From Oceanobacillus halophilus (GTDB lineage Bacteria; Bacillota; Bacilli; Bacillales; Amphibacillaceae): DNA of 64,000 bases. Below the pieces are notes generated by a model. It saw only the letters and a list, made by a program, of their open reading frames with translations. It was not told the origin of the DNA and ran no database searches. Within the stretch, counting starts at the first letter, position 1; each line of letters begins with the position of its first letter. Where the stretch lies: positions 496,001 to 560,000 of the forward strand of contig NZ_RBZP01000001.1 of assembly GCF_003628505.1 (NCBI RefSeq), given 5' to 3'. Positions 56,166 through 64,000 of this stretch are shown here, in pieces. A program made the translations under genes and the position numbers.

Positions 56166-56615
56166 TCATAGCATATTAATGAAGCGATTTTTTATCTTTT
56201 CAGCTTCTTCTTCTTTCCGGCAAATGATCAAGCATGTATCATCTCCACAGATTGTGCCCATTATCTCATCCCAATCTAAATTATCAATTAGAACACCTAT
56301 AGCATGAGCATTTCCTGGAAGAGTTCTTAATACGATAAAATGGCTAGCAGCATCTATTTTCACAAATACATCTACGATCAACCGTTTTAATTTTTCATGG
56401 GGATTATATCGCTGATCAGCTGGGAGGCTGTATTTATACTTTCCATGGGTCGAAGGTACTTTAACAAGTTGTAATTCCTTAATATCTCTAGAAACGGTAG
56501 CCTGTGTAATGTTGAATCCTAATGATTCTAGACGATCAACTAAATCATCTTGTGTTTCAATTTCTTCCTCTGTAATAAGTTCACGTATTTTTAGGTGACG
56601 CTGTATTTTACTCAT
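56166..56615 (-). CDS. argR: Arginine repressor ArgR (AhrC)
   Basis: Hexameric regulator of arginine synthesis and breakdown. 149 residues: winged helix ([20 protein letters not shown] with LQLVKV) and a C-terminal arginine-binding domain with the [14 protein letters not shown] motif. AAGGAG before the ATG; 18 bases after tlyA. Confidence 0.96.
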   Translation of the reverse strand: MSKIQRHLKIRELITEEEIETQDDLVDRLESLGFNITQATVSRDIKELQLVKVPSTHGKYKYSLPADQRYNPHEKLKRLIVDVFVKIDAASHFIVLRTLPGNAHAIGVLIDNLDWDEIMGTICGDDTCLIICRKEEEAEKIKNRFINML

Positions 56616-56633
56616 CTTACAACTCCTTGCCCT

Positions 56634-57446
56634 TTACTGTATTTCGAATTTCGTATGGGCTTCTTGTACAATATTTTTAATATCTACATATTCAGTTTTA
56701 CCTTGATTTTTCTTCCAGCCAAAATGAGCAAGAAATTCTATATTTCCTTCTCCACCAGTTATAGGGGAATAAGTTAAATCAAACAATTCATAATGCTCTT
56801 TTTCTGCAAATTGAATAATATCATTTAGAACCTCTTCATGGACTTTTTTGTCGCGAACAATCCCTTTATCACCAACTTGATCCCGTCTGGCTTCAAATTG
56901 TGGTTTAATTAAAGCGATAATATCACTATTCTTCGATATCAAACGGTGGAGAACTGGTAACATTTGTTTTAATGAGATAAAAGATACATCAATGGTCGCA
57001 AGATTTGGTAATCCGTTCTGGAGCATATCGGAAGTAACATATCGAAAATTAGTTCGTTCCATGACAATTACTCGATTATCATTCCTTAATTTCCAGTCTA
57101 ATTGATTATACCCGACATCAATCGCATAACTGAGTTTAGCACCATTTTTTAGAGCACAATCTGTAAAACCACCCGTTGAGGAGCCGATATCAATTACTAT
57201 TTTATTATTTGCTGTTACTGAAAAACAAGAAAGAGCTTTTTCCAGCTTTAAGCCACCACGACCAACATAAGGTATTTCTTTTCCTTTTACCGTTAATGGT
57301 GTGTCTTCTTTTACCTTCATGCCTGGTTTATCCATACGAATTTGCTTGGAGAATACGAGACCAGCCATAACTAAACGTTTGGCTTTATCGATATTCTCGG
57401 CTAATTCTCTTTCTACTAATAATTCATCCAATCGTTTTTTGCTCAT
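56634..57446 (-). CDS. yqxC: TlyA-family rRNA methyltransferase (YqxC)
   Basis: 270 residues: S4 RNA-binding domain (1-60, KKRLDELLVERELAENIDKA) and an FtsJ-like methyltransferase domain with the SAM motif IDIGSSTGGFTDCAL (about 85-99) and a K-D-K-type active site (DVSFISLKQML, ALIKPQFEA). Likely 2'-O-methylates rRNA, as other TlyA proteins do. It starts 18 bases after oapA; dxs is not between them. Confidence 0.92.
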   Translation of the reverse strand: MSKKRLDELLVERELAENIDKAKRLVMAGLVFSKQIRMDKPGMKVKEDTPLTVKGKEIPYVGRGGLKLEKALSCFSVTANNKIVIDIGSSTGGFTDCALKNGAKLSYAIDVGYNQLDWKLRNDNRVIVMERTNFRYVTSDMLQNGLPNLATIDVSFISLKQMLPVLHRLISKNSDIIALIKPQFEARRDQVGDKGIVRDKKVHEEVLNDIIQFAEKEHYELFDLTYSPITGGEGNIEFLAHFGWKKNQGKTEYVDIKNIVQEAHTKFEIQ

Positions 57447-57464
57447 TTAGCCTGTCCTTTAGCA

Positions 57465-58040
57465 TTAATTTTTTTTCATTATTTTTATTTTAAACTTATT
57501 TTGAAGGATTGAAAGTACTTTTCCTGCAAAAAATATAATACTCGTAGAACTATTCATAGCTACGGTCTTTCCTATTGCTTTTCCACCCACCGTAAGTGCT
57601 GCAACAACACTTGTCATAAGCGTAGATAAAGCTAACTGTCCGGGCGAACCTTCACTTTGATTCATTAAAGCTGCAATCTGGAGAACAACAATTGCTGATG
57701 CAGTACCACTTACGACCCCTGATATATCCCCAATAACGTCGTTACAAAAGCTAGCAAAGCGATCGGCATTTCGCACAATATATACAGCTTCCTTTGCACC
57801 AGATACTTTTTCAGCAGCCATTGCATGGAATGGAGTTTCGTCTGCAGCGGTTGCTGCAATACCTAACGTATCAAAGATAACACCAATTAAAATAATTAGT
57901 AAAACGATAAATAGCCCTGTAATCCATACTACTCCACTTAATATGGAGGAGGATACTACTGAAAAAATAGCCGCTAACACAAATGTGATAACGGCGATAG
58001 AAAAACTAAATTTAATAGAACGTTTTAAATGTGATTTCAT
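57465..58040 (-). CDS. oapA: OLE-associated membrane protein OapA
   Basis: 191 residues with about four membrane segments (roughly 12-34, 38-60, 105-128, 140-165) and a basic C terminus (QNKFKIKIMKKN). The motif IFDTLGIAATAADETPFHAM and the helix pattern resemble the DUF21/CNNM membrane domain without CBS domains. OapA proteins of this type bind OLE RNA at the membrane in Bacillus halodurans and are encoded directly downstream of it. Here the gene starts 29 bases after the OLE 3' helix, with GAGG before the ATG. The assignment rests on domain type, length and this placement. Confidence 0.85.
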   Translation of the reverse strand: MKSHLKRSIKFSFSIAVITFVLAAIFSVVSSSILSGVVWITGLFIVLLIILIGVIFDTLGIAATAADETPFHAMAAEKVSGAKEAVYIVRNADRFASFCNDVIGDISGVVSGTASAIVVLQIAALMNQSEGSPGQLALSTLMTSVVAALTVGGKAIGKTVAMNSSTSIIFFAGKVLSILQNKFKIKIMKKN

Positions 58041-58069
58041 ACGTAACCTCTTAATTCAAAATATGTAAG

Positions 58070-58668
58070 TGGAATGGTCTTTTAAAAGGTTAAAACTGCG
58101 GCTTAGGTCCAGTAGGTTTTCCCAGATGGATGCCCCATGTCGCCATGAAAGGTGGTTCCCCTTTAATTCCATCTTAGCTTTGTCGCCAATAGCTAGACTG
58201 GATTACCACTTAGTCCGCACTATAATCCCTTTTAAAAGTCATTCGAACAGTCTAGGAGATTTCCTCCACAGTCTTTAACCTATCCCTAGTCTCTTTTGCA
58301 AATCTGGTTTCATAGACATAAGTATTAAATTCATTGGCCACCTGAATTAAATACCCACTAATCTAATCCCCACAGAATCACTCAAGACAGGCTACGCTGC
58401 ATATTAGGTGTCCCATACCATCTATTGCAGGTTCATACCCCATTCCATCGTAATAACTAGCTTAGTTATCACCACAGAGATGGGCCTCCACGGAAATCGG
58501 GTCAACGCCCACATGCCTTTGTGGATCGCCCAAAATCCTTAACTCCCAGCATCAACCCAAGGCTGGGCGCCTCAAGCCAACACAAGGAACTTCATCGATG
58601 TGCCCTTCAGCGGATTTTTAGCCCCGCCTTCAGGATAGGAGGACTGACTAGAATACTGCACCATTCCA
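58070..58668 (-). ncRNA. OLE (ornate, large, extremophilic) RNA
   Basis: A 670-base gap between ispA and oapA has no supported gene. Its two ends pair perfectly on the minus strand: TGGAATGGT (58660-58668, 5' end) with ACCATTCCA (58070-58078, 3' end), closing a transcript of about 599 nt, close to the known OLE size of about 610 nt. Composition is richer in G and C than the flanks, with many short hairpins inside. OLE RNA lies between isoprenoid genes and oapA in extremophilic Firmicutes. Function: an abundant membrane-associated RNP linked to cold, alcohol and metal stress. A TATAAT lies just upstream of the 5' end, with only a weak -35, so processing from the ispA transcript is also possible. 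I could not align it to the Rfam model. Confidence 0.88.
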
Positions 58669-58715
58669 TATATAATATCATTATAACAGATTTCACATAA
58701 AACATCTAGAATCTT

Positions 58716-59600
58716 CTAATGATCACGATTGCTAAAGTGTTCCGTTAAGGCCATTAAATGGGAATTGTGTGCATCTGCTTTTTCTAATGCTGCTACAGCT
58801 TTATTTACATATTCTTTCTTTTTATTTATTGCACCATCAAGTCCTAATAATTTTGGATAAGTCCCCTTTTCGTTTCCTTCATCACTACCAACAGGTTTTC
58901 CTAATTTCTCCTCGTCGCCTGTGATGTCCAGAATATCATCTTGTACTTGGAAAATTAATCCTAAGTAAAAGGAATATTCTTTAAGATTTTCTAATTGTTG
59001 TTTAGTAGCACCAGCAAGATATGCCCCTGCATAAATGGCGAATTCCAGTAACTTTCCAGTCTTTAACATGTGAATTTGTTCTAGTTCTTCTAATGTAATT
59101 GTTCGATTCTCAGCATCCATATCCAGGAACTGACCAGCAACCATGCCGCTTGGTCCACTGCTAGCAGAAAGATTGGTAATCATTTCCACTTTTTCATCAT
59201 TTGTAAGCAACGTGTCCTTACCAATTAATTCGAAACTATATGTTAGCAATGCATCTCCTGCTAAAATCGCCGTCGCTTCATCGAAAGCTTTATGATTCGT
59301 CAGTTTTCCCCTTCTATAGTTATCATCATCCATTGCAGGCAAATCATCGTGGATAAGTGAGTAAGTATGTACCATTTCTAATGCTATACTGGAAGACAAT
59401 GCCTTTTGATAATTTTCATCATATGCCTTATAACTAGCCAGCAACAGGATTGGTCTTAACCTTTTCCCACCTGCTTCTACGGAATATAACATGGAATCTT
59501 TTAATTGTTTTGGAATAGTTAATTTTTGAAGGTTTTGGCTGAGCTCTTCCTCAATTATCATTCGAAAATCCTTCAAAAATTCATTCAGATTAGATGGCAC
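58716..59600 (-). CDS. ispA: Farnesyl diphosphate synthase (geranyltranstransferase)
   Basis: Makes the C15 isoprenoid diphosphate from C5 units. 294 residues. First aspartate-rich motif DDLPAMDDD (about 86-94), second DDILD, plus GGKRLRPIL for the diphosphate. Start GTG at 59600 after AGGAGG, 2 bases beyond xseB. Directly upstream of OLE RNA. Confidence 0.96.
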   Translation of the reverse strand: MPSNLNEFLKDFRMIIEEELSQNLQKLTIPKQLKDSMLYSVEAGGKRLRPILLLASYKAYDENYQKALSSSIALEMVHTYSLIHDDLPAMDDDNYRRGKLTNHKAFDEATAILAGDALLTYSFELIGKDTLLTNDEKVEMITNLSASSGPSGMVAGQFLDMDAENRTITLEELEQIHMLKTGKLLEFAIYAGAYLAGATKQQLENLKEYSFYLGLIFQVQDDILDITGDEEKLGKPVGSDEGNEKGTYPKLLGLDGAINKKKEYVNKAVAALEKADAHNSHLMALTEHFSNRDH

Positions 59601-59602
59601 GA

Positions 59603-59836
59603 TTATTCTTCCTCCTGAATTTCAAACGACTCAAATTCCCCTTGTTCATTCATTATTTGTGTCATTTTTTCTTGAACATTATTTAATTTGTCACTACAAA
59701 TTTTAGAAAGATTCATTCCTTCTTGATAATAACTAATTGCTTTTTCTAAGGGAACATCCCCTTCTTCCAATTTATTTACAATCTCCTCTAAACTTTTCAT
59801 TGCTTCTTCAAATGTCAGTTCTTCATTTTTGGTCAT
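59603..59836 (-). CDS. xseB: Exodeoxyribonuclease VII small subunit
   Basis: 77-residue partner of XseA. Typical opening [28 protein letters not shown] and coiled-coil content. It overlaps xseA by 14 bases; GGAGGAG before the ATG. Confidence 0.95.
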   Translation of the reverse strand: MTKNEELTFEEAMKSLEEIVNKLEEGDVPLEKAISYYQEGMNLSKICSDKLNNVQEKMTQIMNEQGEFESFEIQEEE

Positions 59837-61178
59837 CTATACTCTCCTCCACTTCTATTACTTGACAATTAAGACTTCCATCCCGTAGTTGAACGTGAAT
59901 CTTATCATCTTGATGTACTTGTTTTGCGGATTTTATCATCTCACCTTTAGACGTGAACGGTAGCGCAAAACCACGTTTCATAATTTCTAAAGGGTTTAAC
60001 AATGATAATTTATCGATGGTATTGGTTAATTGCTGTGTTTTACTATCCAAGATATTAGCCATGTAATAATTCTTAAGTCTGATGGTTTCCTTCAAGGATT
60101 TTTTTGCTTGGTCCATCTGTTTTTTAGGATGTTGAGCATTTAGTCTCTTCCATAAATTATCCAATGATGTCTGGTTTTCTTTCTTTGTTTGCCCCATTCC
60201 CTTTTGCATCCGTTCCATTAAGCTATCCAGCTCCTGCTCCTTTTGTTTAACTTGAAGCACTGGATAACGGAAAGCGTAAGATTGGGTTAAACGATTTAGA
60301 TGACTCTTATGATTGAACAATTCGCGCTGTAATTCCCTATTTAGCGATCGTTTCAATTGAACAATACGTTCTTTCAATTCTAACTGAGATTGAACTGCTA
60401 ACTCAGCAGCTCCTGTAGGTGTAGGTGCTCTGAGATCTGCTACGTAATCACTTATTGTAACATCTGTTTCATGACCTACAGCTGAAATTGTAGGAATCCT
60501 TGAATGAAAGATCGCATCAGCAACGATTTCCTCATTAAAACTCCACAGTTCTTCAATTGAACCTCCACCACGACCTACAATCAGCGTATCAAAGATATCC
60601 ATATTATTGGCTTTATTTATAGCATTGGTAATAGATTTAGCAGCATTTGGTCCCTGTACTAAAACCGGAATTACGGTTACTTTTACGATCGGATATCTTC
60701 GTTTTATGGTTGTGATAATATCACGAACAGCCGCACCTGTTGGCGATGTAACCACTCCAATATGCTTTGGGTATAGGGGAATTTCCTTCTTGTAACTCTT
60801 ATCGAAATATCCCTTTTTATGCAATCTCTCTTTTAATTGTTCAAATGCTAAGTACAATGATCCTATACCATCTGGCTCCATTTGACTAATGTAGAGCTGA
60901 TATTGTCCATGCGCTTCATAAACACTTATTTCACCTTTTATAAGAACATTCATTCCGTTCTCTGGTCGAAATTTTAAGTATCGGTTATTACCAGCAAACA
61001 TGACCGCTTGTATTTTCGCTTGGTCATCTTTAATTGTCATATACATATGTCCACGAGAATGATGCTTAAAGTTTGAAATTTCGCCTTTAAGAAAAATGCC
61101 TTTTAGATGGGGATCTGTATCTAATTTACGTTTAATATATTTAGTAACTGCAGCTACAGTTAAATATTTATTATTCAC
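59823..61178 (-). CDS. xseA: Exodeoxyribonuclease VII large subunit
   Basis: Degrades single-stranded DNA. 451 residues: an OB-fold (about 1-100), then the catalytic region with the family sequence [13 protein letters not shown] and [17 protein letters not shown], and [21 protein letters not shown] long coiled coil follows. Start GTG within the folD stop region (8-base overlap). Confidence 0.95.
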   Translation of the reverse strand: MNNKYLTVAAVTKYIKRKLDTDPHLKGIFLKGEISNFKHHSRGHMYMTIKDDQAKIQAVMFAGNNRYLKFRPENGMNVLIKGEISVYEAHGQYQLYISQMEPDGIGSLYLAFEQLKERLHKKGYFDKSYKKEIPLYPKHIGVVTSPTGAAVRDIITTIKRRYPIVKVTVIPVLVQGPNAAKSITNAINKANNMDIFDTLIVGRGGGSIEELWSFNEEIVADAIFHSRIPTISAVGHETDVTISDYVADLRAPTPTGAAELAVQSQLELKERIVQLKRSLNRELQRELFNHKSHLNRLTQSYAFRYPVLQVKQKEQELDSLMERMQKGMGQTKKENQTSLDNLWKRLNAQHPKKQMDQAKKSLKETIRLKNYYMANILDSKTQQLTNTIDKLSLLNPLEIMKRGFALPFTSKGEMIKSAKQVHQDDKIHVQLRDGSLNCQVIEVEESIDDQK

Positions 61179-62031
61179 CTTTCTCTAACCCTTTTGCAGC
61201 CTTAATAGTATTTTTCAATAACATGGCTATCGTCATCGGACCTACACCTTTTGGTACCGGAGTGATAAAAGATGCTTTATCTGCAGCACTATCAAAATCT
61301 ACATCCCCAGTTAACTTCCCTGTTTCAAGTCTATTAATACCAACATCAATAACTACCGCTCCATCCTTTATGTCTTCTGCTGTGACGACATTTGGTTTTC
61401 CAATTGCAACAATTAGAATATCAGCTTTTGTTGTAAACTCCTTTAGATTAGCAGTACGTGAATGACAATAAGTAACTGTTGCATTTTCGTTTAGCAGAAG
61501 TTGTCCAACTGGTTTCCCGACGATATTACTTCGGCCTATTACAACTGCATGTTTCCCTTCAATAGAAATATTTCTTGATTTGAGCATAGTGATGATACCA
61601 TAAGGAGTACATGGTAGAAAAGTATCCTCTCCTAACATCATTCGCCCAATATTGACCGGATGGAATCCATCTACATCTTTGTTCGGATTAATCATTTCGA
61701 TTACTTTCTGTTCCCTGATATGGTTGGGTAAAGGTAATTGCACTAATATCCCATTTACGGTCTTATCTTCGTTTAATTTATGTATTAGATTTAGCAATTC
61801 TTCTTCTGATGTTGTTTCTGGCAATTCGACTAAAGAAGAAGAAATACCTACTTCTTTTGCAGCCTTTTCTTTTCCTTTTACATAGGATTTGGAAGCTGGG
61901 TTATCTCCAACCAATACTACTGTCAAATGTGGAGTTACTCCTTCCTCCTGTATCATTTTACTAACTTCATCTTTTAGTTCTAATCGGATTTCCTGTGCTA
62001 AATCTCTCCCATTAATTACTTCAGCTGACAT
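61171..62031 (-). CDS. folD: Methylenetetrahydrofolate dehydrogenase/cyclohydrolase FolD
   Basis: Bifunctional one-carbon enzyme using NADP. 286 residues. Catalytic lysine in [42 protein letters not shown] and the dinucleotide site [24 protein letters not shown] before the ATG. Confidence 0.97.
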   Translation of the reverse strand: MSAEVINGRDLAQEIRLELKDEVSKMIQEEGVTPHLTVVLVGDNPASKSYVKGKEKAAKEVGISSSLVELPETTSEEELLNLIHKLNEDKTVNGILVQLPLPNHIREQKVIEMINPNKDVDGFHPVNIGRMMLGEDTFLPCTPYGIITMLKSRNISIEGKHAVVIGRSNIVGKPVGQLLLNENATVTYCHSRTANLKEFTTKADILIVAIGKPNVVTAEDIKDGAVVIDVGINRLETGKLTGDVDFDSAADKASFITPVPKGVGPMTIAMLLKNTIKAAKGLEKGE

Positions 62032-62046
62032 CTCTCATTCCCCTTT

Positions 62047-62427
62047 TTATGCAATTATTTTTGATAAGACACCATTAATAAATCTACCAGATTTATCATC
62101 ACCAAATTTGTTTCCTAACTCAACTGCCTCATTAATTGTTACATTATTTGGTATATCAGACATGAATTTTATTTCATAAGTAGCAATGCGCAAGATATTT
62201 CTTTCAACAGTTGCGATTCGATTTAACGTCCAATTCTCTAAATGTTCCGTTATTGTAGAATCAATCTCTTCTTTATTATCAAAAACACCATTCACAAGCG
62301 ACATTAAAAATGAATCAACTTTTTCATCTTCTAAAAAAGTTTCCATTGCTTCTGTTGGACTTACTTGATTAATATCCATTTGGAATAGAATTTGAAATGC
62401 TTTTTCTCTTGCTGTATGTCGATTCAT
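62047..62427 (-). CDS. nusB: Transcription antitermination protein NusB
   Basis: 126 residues; binds boxA RNA with NusE to allow rRNA antitermination. Conserved start RHTAREKAFQILFQMD and C-terminal TINEAVELGNKFGDDKSGRFINGVL split by family spacing. AAAAGGAG site upstream; 15 bases before folD. Confidence 0.95.
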   Translation of the reverse strand: MNRHTAREKAFQILFQMDINQVSPTEAMETFLEDEKVDSFLMSLVNGVFDNKEEIDSTITEHLENWTLNRIATVERNILRIATYEIKFMSDIPNNVTINEAVELGNKFGDDKSGRFINGVLSKIIA

Positions 62428-62544
62428 CGGCCCTTAACTCCTTTTAATTCTTCTCTTGAAAATAATAACATGATTGTGTATGTAAAGCTAGAAAGTACGA
62501 ACAAATACGATCACTACATATCGGTTAATTATGGGTGAAAGAAA

Positions 62545-62578
62545 AATGAAGGTCCAAGGATAGACCTTGACCTTCATT
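62545..62578 (-). terminator. Terminator of the accC-yqhY unit
   Basis: AATGAAGGTCCAAGG pairs with CCTTGACCTTCATT apart from one bulged base, and on the minus strand runs into TTTTTC. It starts next to the yqhY stop; nothing else is seen up to nusB. Confidence 0.85.
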
Positions 62579-62971
62579 CTAGTTTTCTTCTGCTTCTTCA
62601 TTGTCATCCATATTAATGCCGACTACATGTACATTAACTTCATCCATTTCTAAAGCTGTCATATATTTTAATGACTCGCGAATGTTTGTTTGGATTTTTT
62701 GAGCAGCTAGTGGAATGGATACGCCAAAGTTTAGAATGACGTATAAATCAATTGCAACGCCAGTATCAGTTAGCTCCACCCTTACGCCTTTACTGTGTGT
62801 TTTCTTACCAAGCCTTTCTACTACACCTGATGCAAAATTCCCTCGCATAGCATAAAGTTCCTCTACCTCAGTTGCCGCAATTCCTGCAATTACTTCAATT
62901 ACTTCCGGAGCAATTTCAACTTTCCCTAAAGCAGAATTATCGCTTACTTTTAACAACGGTTGTTCACTCAT
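62579..62971 (-). CDS. yqhY: Asp23/Gls24-family protein YqhY
   Basis: About 130 residues from ATG 62971 (TAGGAGTG upstream). Asp23 domain with KVEIAPEVIEVIAGIAATEV and the repeated VELTDTGVAIDLYVILNFG; an acidic tail (DDNEEAEEN). In B. subtilis YqhY is linked to control of acetyl-CoA carboxylase, and it follows accC here too. Confidence 0.9.
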   Translation of the reverse strand: MSEQPLLKVSDNSALGKVEIAPEVIEVIAGIAATEVEELYAMRGNFASGVVERLGKKTHSKGVRVELTDTGVAIDLYVILNFGVSIPLAAQKIQTNIRESLKYMTALEMDEVNVHVVGINMDDNEEAEEN

Positions 62972-63011
62972 GAATATCACTCCTAAATCGTATTATCCAT
63001 ACGAACTAGTT

Positions 63012-64000
63012 TCATTTCTTAATTATAGGGTTTTCTTCCAAGAAGTTTGTATTAAAGTCTCCCTCTACAAATACTTTATGGTCCATTATTAATCGATGAA
63101 ATGGAACAGTCGTATGAACACCTTCAATGATAAATTCATCCAAAGCACGTTTCATTCTATTAATTGCTTCCTCTCGTGTTGGCGCATAAGTAATAAGCTT
63201 AGCAATCATGGAGTCATAATAAGGTGGAATCTTATAACCCGAATACACTGCTGAATCTACGCGTACTCCAAAACCACCTGGTGCTAAATACATATTGATG
63301 TTACCTGCAGATGGCATGAAGTTCTTGAAAGGATCTTCTGCATTTATCCTGCATTCGATAGCATGTCCCTCAAATTGAATATCCTCTTGACTGATAGATA
63401 GCTCTTCGTTATTTGCTATCTTTATTTGTTCTTTGATTAAGTCAACACCTGTTACCATTTCTGTTACGGGATGTTCCACTTGAATTCTTGTATTCATTTC
63501 CATGAAGTAGAATTCTTTTGTTTTTCGATCAAAGATATATTCTATGGTACCTGCACCAACATAGTTAACTGCTTTTGCTGCTTTTACGGAAGCATCCCCC
63601 ATTTTATTTCTTATCTCTTGTGTTAGTGCTGGGGAAGGAGTTTCTTCTATTAATTTTTGAAGTCGTCTTTGGATAGAACAATCTCTTTCACCTAAGTGTA
63701 CTACATTTCCGTGTGCATCAGCTAATATTTGAATCTCAACATGGCGGAAATCCTCAATGAACTTTTCAATATATACGCCAGGATTACCAAATGCCGTTTC
63801 CGCTTCTTTTTGGGTAACTCGAATTCCTTTAACAAGATCCTCTTCTGTTCTAGCAACACGAATTCCCTTTCCACCACCACCTGCAGTAGCCTTTATGATA
63901 ACTGGAAAGCCTATTTGTTTTGCTACCTGTTTGGCCTCTTCTTCACTCTCAACAATCCCATCTGAACCGGGTACTATCGGAACGTTTGCATTTTTCATCG
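63012..64000 (-). CDS. accC: Biotin carboxylase AccC, C-terminal part (cut by window edge)
   Basis: ATP-grasp subunit of acetyl-CoA carboxylase that carboxylates biotin. The frame is open to the right edge; about 329 of some 450 residues are present. Visible: ATP loop ATAGGGGKGIRVA, RHVEIQILADAHGNVVHLGERDCSIQRR (in two adjoining blocks), metal ligands in EMNTRIQVEHPVTEMVTG and the C-terminal domain. The first ~120 residues lie beyond the window. Confidence 0.96.
   Translation of the reverse strand, partial: MKNANVPIVPGSDGIVESEEEAKQVAKQIGFPVIIKATAGGGGKGIRVARTEEDLVKGIRVTQKEAETAFGNPGVYIEKFIEDFRHVEIQILADAHGNVVHLGERDCSIQRRLQKLIEETPSPALTQEIRNKMGDASVKAAKAVNYVGAGTIEYIFDRKTKEFYFMEMNTRIQVEHPVTEMVTGVDLIKEQIKIANNEELSISQEDIQFEGHAIECRINAEDPFKNFMPSAGNINMYLAPGGFGVRVDSAVYSGYKIPPYYDSMIAKLITYAPTREEAINRMKRALDEFIIEGVHTTVPFHRLIMDHKVFVEGDFNTNFLEENPIIKK

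Noticed and set aside
58069-58278. 69-codon + strand frame in the ispA-oapA gap
   Set aside because: It runs antisense to the OLE RNA, covers its closing helix and has no ribosome site or homologue known to me.

Overview
The window is a contiguous, AT-rich (low-GC) segment of a chromosome from an endospore-forming Bacillaceae. Gene content and order follow the Bacillus subtilis res-spm-scp-lysA-spoVA-spoIIA-xerD-fur-yqk-yqj-bkd-spo0A-recN-ispA-folD-accC segment very closely. OLE RNA with its partner gene oapA, a methylmalonyl-CoA pathway and GC-rich intergenic repeats point to a halotolerant or alkaliphilic genus near Oceanobacillus or Virgibacillus (inference; the species cannot be fixed by eye). 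No phage, insertion sequence, CRISPR array, tRNA or rRNA was seen.

Layout. 1-10.8 kb: resE (cut by the left edge), resD, resCBA, rluB, spmB-spmA-dacB, an N-extended superoxide dismutase and scpB-scpA. 10.8-16.6 kb: a tiny yjcZ-type gene, an orphan ribT, a small M50-like peptidase, ppiB, lysA and a reduced spoVA operon (A, B and F only). 16.6-17.3 kb: an inverted pair of GC-rich repeats. 17.3-24.5 kb: the dacF-spoIIAA-spoIIAB-sigF forespore operon, a decayed nucleoside-salvage block (frameshifted pdp, pupG remnant, intact deoB), xerD and yqzK. 24.8-36.3 kb: fur, spoIIM, an EndoQ-type repair nuclease, nudF, a + strand block (aldo/keto reductase; glpQ-like, namA, rnz, aldehyde dehydrogenase), DNA polymerase IV and an M20 peptidase. 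36.4-49.7 kb: propionyl/methylmalonyl-CoA genes, brxB, the branched-chain keto acid dehydrogenase operon and its sigma-54 activator bkdR. 49.9-64 kb: yqzF, aspartate kinase, spo0A (frameshifted as given), spoIVB, recN, argR, tlyA, oapA, OLE RNA, ispA, xseBA, folD, nusB, a yqhY-type Asp23 gene and accC (cut by the right edge).

How the parts fit together. Leucine dehydrogenase and the Bfm/Bkd complex degrade branched-chain amino acids, and the adjacent mutase, epimerase and carboxylase genes can carry the resulting propionyl-CoA to succinyl-CoA. A -24/-12 promoter, a perfect 10-4-10 palindrome and a cre-like site precede the bkd genes. The spore genes are spread across the window and several carry readable promoters of the expected sigma class: SigF at dacF and spoIVB, SigH at spo0A and possibly spoIIA, SigE at dacB and spoIIM, SigG at spoVAA.

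Most notable: (1) a complete OLE RNA of about 599 nt closed by a perfect 9-bp terminal helix, directly upstream of oapA and with no dxs beside it; (2) spo0A interrupted by a one-base insertion; (3) pdp interrupted by a one-base deletion, next to a pupG remnant; (4) a spoVA operon without C, D and E genes; (5) a fusion of the B12-binding mutase subunit with methylmalonyl-CoA epimerase; (6) a GC-rich inverted repeat pair with a degraded relative about 16 kb away. The two frameshifts are both single-base changes in short A/T runs, so a consensus error in the assembly must be considered.
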